DNA from: Ceratorhiza oryzae-sativae
Lineage: Eukaryota; Basidiomycota; Agaricomycetes; Cantharellales; Ceratobasidiaceae
NCBI GenBank assembly: GCA_030998015.1
Contig: JARWMV010000004.1
Location: 248,001-312,000, forward strand
Length of the DNA stretch: 64,000 nt
Reading direction: 5' to 3'
Of the stretch, positions 48,560-59,411 are shown one piece after another (position 1 is the stretch's first letter; each line of letters begins with the position of its first letter). The notes beneath the pieces were generated by a model. It was given only the letters and a program-made list of their open reading frames with translations. It searched no databases and was not told where the DNA came from. The translations under genes and the position numbers were made by a program.

Positions 48560-48878
48560 CCCATTCCTGCTTCTTGCTCATGTGACCTGCCTGGTCACAT
48601 GACTCATTGTTATTCAGCTTGGTGTTGCTGTTCGCCACTGTGGGCCTTTTATCATATGGTCTCTTGCACCTACTTTCACACATTCACCATGCATACCATC
48701 ACCCTTAACTATGATCCTTTGGACTGTACCTGCTGGTCCCTGCCTCCTGCAGTTTACTGTGCCTATTGTTATGTCATTTGTGATGCTGCCCTCACTGACT
48801 TTGAGTGTGGTATGGGCAATTGGTTTTATGTGGGCCTCCCCAGTATGTAACCTAATATTTTCCTTCTTTCCTGACTGA
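48560..48878 (+). pseudogene. Retroelement ORF fragment, 5' part
   Basis: The plus-strand frame contains MHTITLNYDPLDCTCWSLPP and FECGMGNWFYVGLPS. It is split from a later part at 49675-49987 (GEEDEAEAAAHLAALAKFFE, then VKKGKKRAVKPYARASSSK and stop) by the solo LTR at 48879-49658. I do not recognise the domain. The Cys-rich half and basic tail suggest a retroelement accessory or gag-type protein. Confidence 0.45.
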
Positions 48879-49658
48879 TGTTATGACCTGTCAAACGGAC
48901 ATAACAAAACAACCAAATATTTTTACAGATTTATGGCATTTTTCCTAAGCAGAACAAGCCATAAACAAGGTCACGTGACCTTGGCGCTTAGCTGGCGCTT
49001 ACAGTGGTTACCCTGAACTCGCTCCAGCATTTCTCTCCATTGTTACTTGGAGTGAGGAGTGAGTTGTCACGTGATCTCAGCACTTACAGAAGGGTCACAT
49101 GACCTCAGCGCCTATGGTGGTTACCCTGAACTCGCTCCAGCATTTGTCTCCCTTGTTACTTGGAGCAAGGAGCAAGTTGTCACGTGATCTTGGTGCTTAC
49201 AGCAGGATCACGTGACCTCAGCGCTTACAGTTGTTACCCTGAACTCGCTCCAGCATCTCTCCATTGTTACTTGGAGCGAGGAGCGAGTTGTCACATGATC
49301 TCGGCGCTTATGGCAGGATCACGTGACCTCAGCACCTACCCCTCAGACCTTGCGCAGCTCTATAAGATTTGGAGCCACACAAACTTAAGACAAACAATTA
49401 CCTAACCCATAGTACTGTACATAACCTACACCTACTGTGGAGTGTGCTTAGATAATACACCTGCAGCCACCACAGCCACAGGTATATATAAGAAGGATAA
49501 AGCAAGACTGGACGCCTCAGCTTGCTTTATCTCGTCAACCACCATAGATCATAGCAAACACTGTAACTAGAACACCCAATACATATTGCATAGCACCAAA
49601 CTGTCAACGCAGCCACTACTTAAGTGCTTCACAAGGAAGCCTCCAGAGGGTCACGACA
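48879..49658 (+). mobile_element. Solo LTR with ACTGA target duplication
   Basis: It starts TGTTATGACCTG, ends GGGTCACGACA, 780 bp. ACTGA flanks it at 48874-48878 and 49659-49663. Three to four internal subrepeats of about 70-80 bp (TTACTTGGAGCGAGGAGCGA, then TTGTCAC and CTCAGCGC) are the least decayed here: CpG is still frequent, unlike in the surrounding DNA. It therefore looks like the youngest LTR of this family in the window. Confidence 0.92.
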
Positions 49659-49674
49659 ACTGACACTTATTCTT

Positions 49675-49987
49675 CATAGGTGAAGAAGATGAGGCTGAGG
49701 CTGCAGCACATCTTGCTGCCCTTGCCAAGTTCTTTGAGGAGGGTTGGGCTCCTACCCCTCCTCCCCTTGAACCCCTTGAGTGTGGTGGGCCAGGGACTCT
49801 TAGTAATTTTATGGCAGACCTTCCTGGGGGGGAGTGCCCCTGGCTCACATATCTGTCTTCTGGGAGGGTCCAGTTTGCACAGGATCCTGTTATTGAAGGG
49901 TGGCCATTTGGCCATGTTCCTGTAAAGAAGGGCAAGAAGAGGGCTGTGAAACCATATGCAAGGGCTTCCTCTAGTAAACACAAGTAG
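49675..49987 (+). pseudogene. Retroelement ORF fragment, 3' part
   Basis: This is the continuation of the frame interrupted by the solo LTR. It is acidic at first (GEEDEAEAAAHL), then has FFEEGWAPTPPPLEPLECGG and FMADLPGGECPWLTYLSSG, and ends in a basic tail before TAG at 49985-49987. The product class is unknown. Confidence 0.45.
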
Positions 49988-50039
49988 CATCTTGTATTAA
50001 AGAATATATATATATTGTTCCTGAGAATTTGTGTGTCAT

Positions 50040-50690
50040 GATGGGCTTGTGTCATTTACAGGTACTTTAATCATGATGCCCCTCCTCTGAAGGGTGGCTG
50101 CAGCTCTTCCTGCACTGCCCCTTCTAGGCCATTTGTCACCTCTTCATTTTCCCATTCCTCCCATTCTTCTGCTGTTGTGGGTCCTGGTGCCACCTTTTCT
50201 GATTCCCCATTCCCTTCTAAGGGTGCTAGGGACTACATACTGTCCCCAAGTTTCTGCAACTCTTCATTGTCCTCCTTTGGTTGCACTTTCAACCATTCCT
50301 CAAAGTCCTTCAGGGTTGCTCCCTTTCTTGCAATCAGATTATACATATCTGCCCCTGTTGTTGCTTTGAGGAAACCCCAATACAGTGCTGGGGGGAGATC
50401 ATGCCATTCTCTTACTCTTGTGTTCAACCAGTCCACCATGTCCTTTGTTACTTCTTCCTCCCTCCTTGGTGCAATGAGAACTGGCTGCCCATTTGTCCCT
50501 TGCCTCTTGGCTGCCTTGGCAACAGCATCTACTGTGGGGCCAACCAGGTTGTCTATTACATACATTTTTGTGCACATGATTGCACTTTGTGTCTTCAGTG
50601 CCCCAGGGTGGCACCATGTGAGGGCTCCCCTTTTTGGGTCTAGATACACATTTCTGTCAATTCAGTTTTGTTCATCCCTCTCCCTCTGAG
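50040..50690 (-). pseudogene. Retroelement-associated ORF, minus strand
   Basis: The minus-strand frame from about 50649 down has LDPKRGALTWCHPGALK, MYVIDNLVGPTVDAVAKAAK and HDLPPALYWGFLKATTGAD. It continues past one in-frame stop at about 50231 into an acidic tail (TTAEEWEEWENEEVTNGLEG). It lies downstream of the Gypsy integrase in the same orientation. Family unrecognised. Confidence 0.45.
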
Positions 50691-51092
50691 GGATATAATC
50701 TAGGTTAGCCCCTGGCAGGATTCATTGTGCATAACTTTTCATATCACTAAGTGATGAGCATAAGTTGATATCAGCCCAAAGTGCCATGTCCTCAACTGGT
50801 CTGAAGGGGGGCTTGTGCCCATTTCATGGTTTGGTCCTTTTGACAGAGGATGTGTATCCATTGGCTAGTGGGGCAAAGTGGTTTTTCATTGTGATAGGGA
50901 GTAGTGTAGGTAGAGCAGGGGGTAGCAGGCCAAAGTGGTGATAATTTCCTGCCCCTCTTTAGCCACCTTATATCCCCCTTCCACAGCTGTTTGCTTCTAT
51001 TGTCCTTAACTCTTGAGTCATTAGCTTTATGACTCTGCTGCTCTGGCATTAGTGCATCTGGTAGGTGCTTGTGCAAGTCTTTTAGCAATTCA

Positions 51093-54000
51093 TGCATCCC
51101 TGAGAACTTCTTAGCACATTCCATGGTATCTTCTGTTGGGTCATAGCCCTTCCACCTGATCTGGGAGTACAGTTTGCCATTCCACCATTCTCAGGCTACC
51201 ACATGGTCAACCTCATAGTCTTCCTGTCCCTCTTCCATTATGATTGGTGGAGGCCTTGCCTGTCTTCTGTTAAAATCCTTATCTGTCTTGAATGGGGATA
51301 GAAGGTTTATATGGAACACATTGTGTACCTTTATTGTCTTGGGTAGGTGCAGCTGGTATGCATGTGAGGATATCTTTTTAGTGATGACAAACAGGCCTCC
51401 CTTTCTATTATCAAGCTTCTTGGAAGGCTGTCTGGTTGGTAGGTTTGTTAGTAGGAGCCATACTTTGTCCCCTACTTCAAACTCACTTCCCAGATTCTCC
51501 CTGTTCCTATGAACTTCCATGGAGGCTTTTGCCTTGTCCCATATCTTTTCCAAGTGTTCTTTCATTGTCTCTGCTGCTGGCACTGTCTGACTAGTGCCTA
51601 GCTCCCTCATCATTTCCCATGAGAGCCTGGTTCCATATACTGTTTCAAATGCCAATTGGCCAGTGGCTGAGTTTATATGGTTGTTGTGGCAAAGTTCTGC
51701 AATGGGTAGCCATTTTGCCCAGTCATCCTGCCTATAATTGCAGAAGGTTGGTAGAAACCCCTCCACTCATTGGTTTGTTCTTTCTGATAGTCCATCAGTC
51801 TCTGGGCGGAACGCTGTGGAGTACCTAGGTTCTACTCCCAGACCCTTATATAGTGCCCTTAGGAATTGGCTGTTAAAGTTAGGACCTCTATCTGATAATG
51901 TTGTTTTTGGTGTTCCATGTAATTTCCAGATTTCTTTGATGAATATCTCTGCTAATTCTTCTGCATTGGTTGACTCAAGGCATGGAATGAAATGTGCCTG
52001 CCTTGAGAAGCAGTCTATAACTGTCAGGATGCTATCATAGCCATTTGATGGTGGCAATTTAACAATAAAATCATATGCTATGTCCTCCCAGGGCTTTTCT
52101 GGTATTGGCAGTGGCTTCATGAGAGAGGGTTGCTTATGTCCCCTGCTTCTTTGGCACACCTCACATGAGTCTATGTACCTATTCACCTGTGCTTTCAGCC
52201 CTGGCCAATAGTATTTTCTGGATGTCAATTCCAGGGTTTGAGCATGTCCCTGGTGTCCTGCCACTGGAGAGTCATGGTATACAGTGGGCCACAAATCAAA
52301 TGGGACATGTGACCCACTGTAGTTCCAGTAGCTTTAATCACAGATTTTTGTTGTCAGGTATGTAGATCCTTTCATCATATTTTAATAGCCCATTCTCCAT
52401 GTTATACTGTTTAAGCTCCTTTTGTATTGTTGGTGGCAACTTTTCCTTGTCAGCTACACTTCAGATCAGACCTGCTATTGATTTGTCTTCCTCTTGTGCT
52501 TCCCTTACTTCTTGTAGGAAGCTTGTCCTCATTTCTGCCTTGAATCCAATGAACTTGTCTGCTGATATCATGATCTGTGGTTCATTTGGTATGTCTTCAT
52601 GATCATGCCTGTGTGACAGGGCATCTGGTTTTTGTGATAATTTCCCTGGTCTATATTCAATCTGGAAGTTGAATGATGCTAGTGTCAGATGCCACTGTGC
52701 ATGCCTTCTGTTCCAGATCTTTGCTTCTTGCCAATACTGGAGGTTCTGGTGATCTGTGTAGACTGTAATGGGGATTTTGGTTCCTTCCAGAAACATCCTC
52801 CAATGCTCCAGTGATTGAACTATTGCAAGTAGTTCTTTGTCATGTGTGTTGTAGCTCCTTTGTGGTGGGGTGAAGCTTTCTGATAGGGAGGCTATTGGGT
52901 GTAACCTCCCATCTTCCCCCTTTTGGCTTAAGACTGCTCCCATGGTTACTCCTGAGGCATCTGTTTCTAGTATGTAGGGTTTGTTAAGGTTGGGGTGTAT
53001 AAGTACTGGGTCCCTTGCCATCAACTTCTTGATCTCATCAAAGGCTTCTTGTTCCCTGGTGGTCCATTTCCATTTAGTATCCTTCCTTGTGAGCTCCATT
53101 AGGGGTTTTGCTTTGGTACTAAAATTGGGTACAAATCTTCAGTAGAAGTTTGCAATTCCTAGGAATGACTGGATTTGTTTTACTGTTGTGGGCTCTTTCC
53201 ATTCCACAATTGCCTTGATTTTCTCCTGTTCCATGGAAATACCTTCAGGAGCTATGACAATTCCTATGAAACTGGTCCTTGTTGTGAAGAAGTTGCATTT
53301 GTGTGGTTTCAGGAACAGGTGGTGCTTCCTAAGATGTCCTAGGACTTCTTGCATGTGCTCCTTATGTTCTCTATTGTTGGAGTAGATTAACAGATCATCC
53401 ATGTACACAACCATGCAGACATCTATGAGATCCTCAAATATGGAGCTTATGAACCACATCCATATTGATGGCCCATTCCTTAAACCAAATGGCATTGTTG
53501 TGTATTCAAACATCCTGTACTTGTTCCTGAATGCAGTCTTCCATTCATCCCTTCCTTTATCCTTATATTGTTGAATCCCCATCAGATGTCCATCTTGGTA
53601 AATATCATGGCATCCTTCAGTTTCTCCATGAGATCCTCCTGTACTGGCATAGGGAATAGGACTGGCTTGGTAATGGTGTTCAGTTTTCTATAATCCACAA
53701 CCAATCTCAGCCCCCCATCTGCTTTGTTCACATAGAAGCATGGTGCTGCAATGGTTGATTTGCTTCTTCTTATTTTCCCATCCTTGAGTTCCTTGTCAAT
53801 GTACTCCTTTAGGGCTGGGGTCATTGGGTAGACCATTGCTGGTTTCGGCAATTCTGCACCTTCTATGAAGTCTCTTGCAAGGTCAAATGGTTGGTGATTA
53901 GGAAGTTCACTAAAACCTTCTTCTTGGGATAGATCTATGAAATCCCTGAACTCTTGGGGTATCAGGGTGATTTCTTCAGCTGCCTTGCCAGTGATATGAT

Positions 54001-54406
54001 CCTTATATGAGATGGATAGATCTTTCCATTCAATCATGGGTTCAGCTTCTTCTAGCCAGTCTTTACCTAATATCACCTCTGTATCTCCCAGGTCCATTAT
54101 GTAAAAGGTGCACTTTAGTGTTTTGCCTTCTACTTCAATTTGCAGTTCAGTTTTTTCTGAAATTGCATCCTTGATTTCTTTTCCATCAACTGCAATTACT
54201 GATTGCTTAGCTTTCAGCCGTTCCGTCAAGATTCCCTTTCTCTTGGCATATCCTGAGTCCATGAAATTATGGGAGGACCTGGAGTCTATCAATGTTTTGG
54301 CTGGTTCCATGATTCCCTCAACAGTTGTGTATATTATTGATTGATGATTGGATTTCTTAAGAAAATATACATTAGCTGCTGGGGTGTCTGCAGGGTCTAC
54401 TGACAT
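51093..54406 (-). pseudogene. Ty3/Gypsy chromovirus-type pol (protease, RT, RNase H, integrase, chromodomain)
   Basis: In order on the minus strand, the protease-like segment near 54290 has LIDSRSSHNFMDSG, where the usual DSG is DSR. Reverse transcriptase has SKSTIAAPCFYVNKADGG, VVDYRKLNTITKPV, TTMPFGLRNGPSIW and VVYMDDLLIYSNN (YMDD box). RNase H has KPYILETDASGVTMGAVLS and YNTHDKELLAIVQSLEHWR. Integrase has HHCC-region YHDSPVAGHQGHAQTLEL, IDSCEVCQRSRGHKQ, DFIVKLPPSNGYDSILTVID and LSDRGPNFNSQF. The chromodomain region reads EDYEVDHVVA, a stop, then QIRWKGYDP. Frames change at about 53582 and 52300-52460, and a TGA replaces the Arg codon in MDIRWGF, a CpG-type C-to-T change. The protease Gly loss and multiple breaks mean it is inactive. 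Confidence 0.88.
52282..52319. mobile_element. 38-bp micro foldback insert with TA flanks
   Basis: CAGTGGGCCACA and its near-complement TGTGACCCACTG bound a 38-base insert, with TA at 52280-52281 and 52320-52321. It splits the Gypsy pol frame directly before YHDSPVAGHQG. Its sequence resembles one terminal repeat of the 1.45-kb foldback at 62340-63787 (shared ACAAATCAAATGGGACATGT). Confidence 0.8.
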
Positions 54407-54519
54407 GGATTCAGTGGGCCCTACTAGTTTTCCAACTCTGAATCTGTCTCCTGGTTGTCAGTTTCTTTCTCTGTGCTTGCCTTGCCAACAATCTTGCTTT
54501 TGTCATAAGCCCATTGTCC

Positions 54520-55428
54520 TCAGCAATCCCTCATGATGTGTCCAGCCCTACCACACTTGATGCAGAGTTTCTCATTCCACCACCAATCTTTTTCTTCAGT
54601 GGGTATCCTGATCATGTTGTTTGGTTTGTTAGTTGTGTTTGGTCTGACCTTTCCAATGTGACCCTTTGCGCCTGTGAATGTTTTGCTTGGTGAGTTCCAG
54701 TTTGGGGCTCCTAGGCCTGTGCTTCCTACAGCATTAAGTTTCCTGTTAGAGAAGATTATATCATCTGCCCTGCATGCCAATGCAATCCATTCTTCCAAAG
54801 TCATTTTGCCTCCTGCACCATACATTGACATCCTTAGAAGTTCTTGCCTGACCTCTGGCTTCAGTCCTTCTTTGAACTGGTCAATGAGTGCATCATTGTT
54901 CCAGTCCACTTCCTGAGCCAGGGTCCAGAATTGGGTGGCATATGCCTGGGCACTCCTGGTTTGGGTTAGCTTGCCTAATTCCCTGATTGCCTTTTCCTTT
55001 TTAACCAGGTCTTGGAAATTAATAAGGAATGCAGCCTTGAATGCTGACCAAGACTTCAGGAATTTGTGGTCCTCCTTGTTAGATATCTTCTTTAGGAATG
55101 GTTGTGCCCAATTGGCAGCATCCCCACTACTCATGTTCATGAGTGTTATGGATATCTTCTGATTATCATTGAAGGTACCTTCTTCATAGTCCCCAAAGTA
55201 TATTTCCATTTTGGTCAAGAAGGTCTCAGCTTCCTTTCCTTTCTTTCTGTTGAATGCTTCTGGCTTTTTGGCCCAGGCTTCCTTTGGAATAGTTGCTCCT
55301 GCTAAGGTGGTTTGGTTCATAAAGGATGGTTTCTCTGGCTCTATCCTTACTTGGCCCACAGGGGTTGCTGATGGCTGGGCTGTGGACTCCCTTTGGAAGG
55401 ATCTCCTCTTGAAAGGAGGTGGAGACAA
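54520..55428 (-). CDS. Ty3/Gypsy gag with zinc knuckle
   Basis: An uninterrupted 302-aa frame on the minus strand. The N-terminus is basic (FKRRSFQRES). The retrotransposon gag core contains AETFLTKMEIYFGDYEEG, SSGDAANWAQPFLKK, SWSAFKAAFLINFQDL, AQAYATQFWTLAQEVDW, FKEGLKPEVRQELLRM and EEWIALACRADDIIF. The C-terminus has a CCHC knuckle CIKCGRAGHIMRDC ending at 54520. It belongs to the element whose pol starts about 110 bp further along. It is surprisingly intact beside a broken pol. Confidence 0.85.
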   Translation of the reverse strand: MSPPPFKRRSFQRESTAQPSATPVGQVRIEPEKPSFMNQTTLAGATIPKEAWAKKPEAFNRKKGKEAETFLTKMEIYFGDYEEGTFNDNQKISITLMNMSSGDAANWAQPFLKKISNKEDHKFLKSWSAFKAAFLINFQDLVKKEKAIRELGKLTQTRSAQAYATQFWTLAQEVDWNNDALIDQFKEGLKPEVRQELLRMSMYGAGGKMTLEEWIALACRADDIIFSNRKLNAVGSTGLGAPNWNSPSKTFTGAKGHIGKVRPNTTNKPNNMIRIPTEEKDWWWNEKLCIKCGRAGHIMRDC

Positions 55429-55431
55429 GGA

Positions 55432-56341
55432 TCAGGAGCTGGGTTCTTGAGGCTGTTGTGGTTGTTCTGGCATGTGTCCTTCAGTTGCAGTGTCTTTCCT
55501 CAACTCATTTACCAGGTCAGTGGTTTGTTGCTCAATTGCTGTGGTAAGTTCCTCCAAATTGTCCAGGTGGCTGTTTGCATCCTTTATTGCCCTTGCCTGC
55601 TCCTTCAGAGCTTTGTTTATCTCTTGGATAGTTGAAGTTAATCCTTCCATTTGTCCTGCAAGGTTCTGTGTGTTTGTTTCTGCTTTTTGAGCTGCTTGTG
55701 CTGTATAATATCCATTATCACATGCCCCTGCAGCATCCACTGCTATTTGATTGAGCTTTGTGTTTTGTTGTTCCAAAAATTTTCTGTTTGATTCTGCAGC
55801 CCAATTGCATGTTGTATCTCACATTGGGTGTTTTGTCTTAGCTTGGATAATCCCCCTCTTAGTGCTGTGGCAATTACTTGGACTGGATTTGTCACTCTGG
55901 GAGTTAGACTCCCTCCACCTGTTGTGCTGTAATGTTTCTGGAGGGATCTGAAAACATTTGTGGGGGTTCAGGTACTTCTGGATTGGGTAGGTTGGCCCCC
56001 TGTGCATACATGATAAAGGTCATATTTTCAACTTCATCAGTTGACTCATCCACTGGGTCTTGTTGTGAGGTTACTTGTGGCATTGGATTAGGGTTTGCTT
56101 GCTGTTGTTCTCCCTCCCTTGGTGGGTCCTGCCTGATGTTGATTGGCCTTTGGGGAGAGGGTTGGAACAGTGGTACTGGCCTCATGCAGGGCATTGCCCC
56201 TGGCACTCTAGTGAGGGTGGTATCTGGTTGCTCATCAGCTTGTGGCATATCCTGTGGCAGGGGTTGTATTGACTCTGTTTGTGGCTGGTTAGATGCTTGG
56301 CTCATGGATCTTGTAATCCTTCCTGTGTTCTGCTGTGCCAT
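55432..56341 (-). pseudogene. Upstream Gypsy ORFs (coiled-coil and Gln/Pro-rich)
   Basis: Two minus-strand frames precede gag. 56341-55904 is Gln/Pro-rich (MAQQNTGRITRSMSQASNQP, then DEQPDTTLTRVPGAMPC). 55776-55432 is a coiled-coil segment (LTSTIQEINKALKEQARAI, HLDNLEELTTAIEQQTTDL). A stop-containing gap separates them, so they were probably one N-terminal gag region. The C-terminal QPQQPQEPSS stops four bases before the gag start. Confidence 0.55.
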
Positions 56342-56407
56342 AGTTTCTGGGTGTTCTCTTATGCAACACAGAGGTTGTTTGGTATCTCTTGTACTTGGCC
56401 CTTAATA

Positions 56408-58020
56408 CACTGGCTCACAAAAGAAACGCAGCACATGACGGAAAAATCTTCGAGCTCCAATCCTGTGCGACATACTGTATTTAGAGAGTACATGCATTAA
56501 TAGATAATATGCGTAGAGGAGTAGAGTGTAAGCGTGTAAAATATCTAACGGTTCCGCGCAGTTCTCGCGGTGAGAGGGGACTTGTAAGTCGTGGCTAGCT
56601 GCATTACTTTTGTAATGTAACCTCGCCTTCAGCCATTCTCACGAACTCACTGCTCTTTCGCACGTTCACCACACCAAGAAACTCACTCCGTAGGCTATCT
56701 GTCATGACTTGCTACGCTACACCCGAAGTTCGTGCTCGAATCAATGAGCTATGCCATCAGGGGATGTCATTCCGCAAGATTGGACCTACAGTTGGAGTTC
56801 ACCCAACTACAGCTAGTCGCATTTACACCTGCAATTGTAAAACCCGCAGTTTGACATCTGTAGCTGCCAAGTCCGGTCGCCCATGCATTCTTACTGTCTC
56901 TGACACCAAATTTGCTGGGCTCTCACTTGCTTGAGGCCAAACTAGTAATGCAGTGCAGGTTTGCAACTGCCTTTTCCCCCATGTCAGTGTCCAGACTGTG
57001 TGCCGAAATCTCAAGGGGATTGGGCTTAGAGCATATGTACAGCGTTGCGTTCCACTCATCTCATGCATCAACAAGCAAATTCGGCTCACCTGGTGCCAAG
57101 AACGAGCGACTTGGACGGCAGCTGATTGGGCTTGCATGATGTACTCGGATGAAAAGAAAGTCAATTTATTTGGCTTGGATGGGCACCAATATTCGTATAG
57201 AACAGTAGGGAAGTCAATGGATCCACGATACACTCGAAAAACCGTGAAACACGGTGGTGGTAGTCTCATGACATGGGGGGTCATCCACCGACGTGGTGTT
57301 GGGCAACTTGTCCGTATCCACGGAACCTTGACTGGGCGGTATTACACAGAAATACTACAGGAGGGACTTCTAGGGATGCTGAAGGACACAAAACTCAAGA
57401 AAAGTCAGATGATATTCCAACAAGACAATGACCCGAAGCATACCTCGCATGTGGCCCGAGACTGGCTAAGCGCCAAGTCAATCCACATATTGCCATGGCC
57501 GGCTCAGAGCCCGGATTTGAATATAATCGAGCATGTATGGAGCTATGTGGATCGGAAGGTTCACTCTAGGTGTGTTTTGCCAAGTAATCTAGAGGAACTA
57601 TGGGACGCTTTTCAGGAGGAGTGGCATTGTGTACCTCAGGACTTCATTGATCATTTGTACGAGTCCCTTCCTCGTAGAGTACAAGCTGTGATCCAAGCAA
57701 GGGGTGGGAATACAGAGTATTGATCTTCTTTCATATGTATATACATAAAGATTCATCTAAAATACGACTGTGCCTTGTAGATTGCCTTGGAGAAGTCTTT
57801 CATAGTGTTACATTACAAAAGTAATGCAGCTAGCCACGACTTACAAGTCCCCTCTCACTGTGAGAACTGCGCGGAACCGTTAGATATTTTACACGCTTAC
57901 ACTCTACTCCTCTACGCATATTATCTATTAATGCATGTACTCTCTAAATACAGTATGTCGCACAGGATTGGAGCTCGAAGATTTTTCTGTCACGTGCTGC
58001 GTTTCTTTTGTGAGCCAGTG
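56408..58020 (+). mobile_element. Tc1-type DNA transposon, 214-bp terminal inverted repeats
   Basis: 1,613 bp, flanked by TA at 56406-56407 and 58021-58022. Terminal inverted repeats 56408-56621 and 57807-58020 are the same length and almost identical; they start CACTGGCTCACAAAAGAAAC. The inner TIR edge reads TGTAATGTAAC. CpG is frequent here, in sharp contrast to the flanking Gypsy DNA, so the insertion is recent relative to decay of its host. It sits between the Gypsy 5' LTR (58078-58715) and the gag region, that is, inside the Gypsy 5' leader. Confidence 0.95.
56704..57723 (+). pseudogene. Tc1 transposase, one in-frame stop
   Basis: The N-terminal helix-turn-helix region (EVRARINELCHQGMSFRKIG, then VGVHPTTASRIY) and second DNA-binding part (CRNLKGIGLRAYVQ) are followed by the catalytic core. 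The first Asp is in MMYSDEKKVNLFG, the second in IFQQDNDPKHTS, and the Glu in LNIIEHVW; exactly 34 residues lie between the second Asp and the Glu, so it is DD34E. The length of about 340 aa is normal for Tc1. A single TGA at 56932-56934 interrupts an otherwise open frame, at a site where CGA (Arg) is expected, consistent with CpG deamination. The TGA would truncate the protein after the DNA-binding part. Confidence 0.9.
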
Positions 58021-58077
58021 TATCTGTGCTATATATTTGTGTCTCACCACTAGTTAAGTGTGAAGCTTGCTTTATAA

Positions 58078-58715
58078 TGTTGAAGCCCCTCTGTCTCCTT
58101 GTCTCTGTTGATTCCTTAAGTAGTGGCTACATTGTCAGTGGTAATTTGCAGGATATATTGATAGTATTTAGTTAGTATGTACAGACAGTCCCTGTGGTTG
58201 ACAAGATAAAGCAAGTTGGGGCCTACAGGCTTGCTTTCAATGAGTTATATACCCTTCCAAGGTATGAGTCAGACTGTTCTGCAGTCTGCAGTAGTTTATG
58301 GGTCACATGTAGTGTAAACAAGTATTAAGTAAGTCGCTCTTAGGGTTGTTGCAGCTCCAAATCTTATAGAGCCATGCAAGGTCTGGGGGTCATGTATTTT
58401 AAGTGCTGAGGTTACATGACAACTTGCTCCTTGCTCCAAGTTACAATGGAGAGAATTGCAGGAGCAAGTTAGGTAACCACTGTAAGCACCAAGGTCATGT
58501 GATGTGTTAAGCACCAGGGTCATGTGACAACTCACTCCTTGCTCCAAGTTACAATGGAGAGAATTGCAGGAGCAAGTTGGATAACCACCATAAGTGCTAG
58601 GCTAAGCGCTGAGGTCATGTGACCTTGTTTATAGCTGTTTGACTTAGGAGAAAATGCTATAAATTATAGGCTAATTCTCTTGTTATGTTATGGCTGTCTG
58701 TGCAGGTCATAACAG
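58078..58715 (-). repeat. LTR on minus strand, probable 5' LTR of the Gypsy element
   Basis: Read on the minus strand it starts TGTTATGACCTG and ends GGGGCTTCAACA, of the same family as the LTRs at 46241, 47815 and 48879. It lies upstream of the minus-strand gag region in the correct orientation. The two flanks do not match, so it is not a solo LTR. The matching 3' LTR on the left is not visible in minus orientation. Confidence 0.7.
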
Positions 58716-58871
58716 GACTCACAGCACAAGGGCAGAATACTGGAATACTATGTTAAACAGAAAGGCTATGGAGCAGAAGAGAACAGCTGGCAACCAAAAG
58801 CCCACCTCAAGAATGCTCCTAAGAAAGTAGCTGAATTCCACCAGTCTCACCCAAATGCACCTGGGCCTTAA
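58716..58871 (+). pseudogene. Gypsy integrase C-terminal chromodomain fragment
   Basis: The plus-strand frame starts directly at the LTR border: DSQHKGRILEYYVKQKGYGA, EENSWQPKAHLKNAPKK and a stop at about 58871. The pattern (YxVKxKGY...ENSW.P..L) is a chromodomain of chromovirus integrases. It is the likely tail of the plus-strand Gypsy relic at 44880-47180; the middle of that element is missing or displaced. Confidence 0.7.
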
Positions 58872-59411
58872 TGGGGGGGAAGTCTCATGGCCTAGACCAT
58901 GAACACAAATTTCTTCAAATTTATTACAATTTATTTTATCTCTATTCTTCTGCTTTTTGGACAAGTCCCATTTATTCAGATATATGCATAGAATTACTGA
59001 CTGAGTCATGTGACCTTGTTGTTGTTGACCATTGTTGATGTATTCCAGAATATTCTGTTGACATGGCACCATTTCTGTTGTTGTACAATTTACCTAGGCT
59101 TCCTATTTCACATGTACTGCCTCACTATTGAATATATAAGGGAGAGTCTGAGAGCCTTAAGCCTCAGAACTCAACCTCCTGTTGAAACATCCCTTCTACC
59201 TGCACAGTCACCAAGCCAAGCAGTTTCTGTCCAGTCCTCTTTAGGACAAGTGCACCTCTAAAACCCTCTGTGTGTTGTTGCAACCATCCCCTTCACTGCA
59301 TGTCCCCTCTTAGACATTGTGGCTTTGATCCTCAGAATTACAGCCCTTGGATCTGCCTTCAACTCACAAGTGTTAGGTGTCACCATTCAGGTTGTCAGCT
59401 CTGACAGTATG
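58872..59411. other. Decayed spacer between Gypsy tail and Copia relic
   Basis: Stops in all frames; a short frame at 59010-59261 ends in a Ser/Gln-rich stretch. No LTR could be delimited. Confidence 0.35.

Noticed and set aside
50094..50689. Plus-strand ORFs of 91-170 codons
   Set aside because: They lie antisense to the retroelement ORF at 50040-50690, which has a more protein-like composition.
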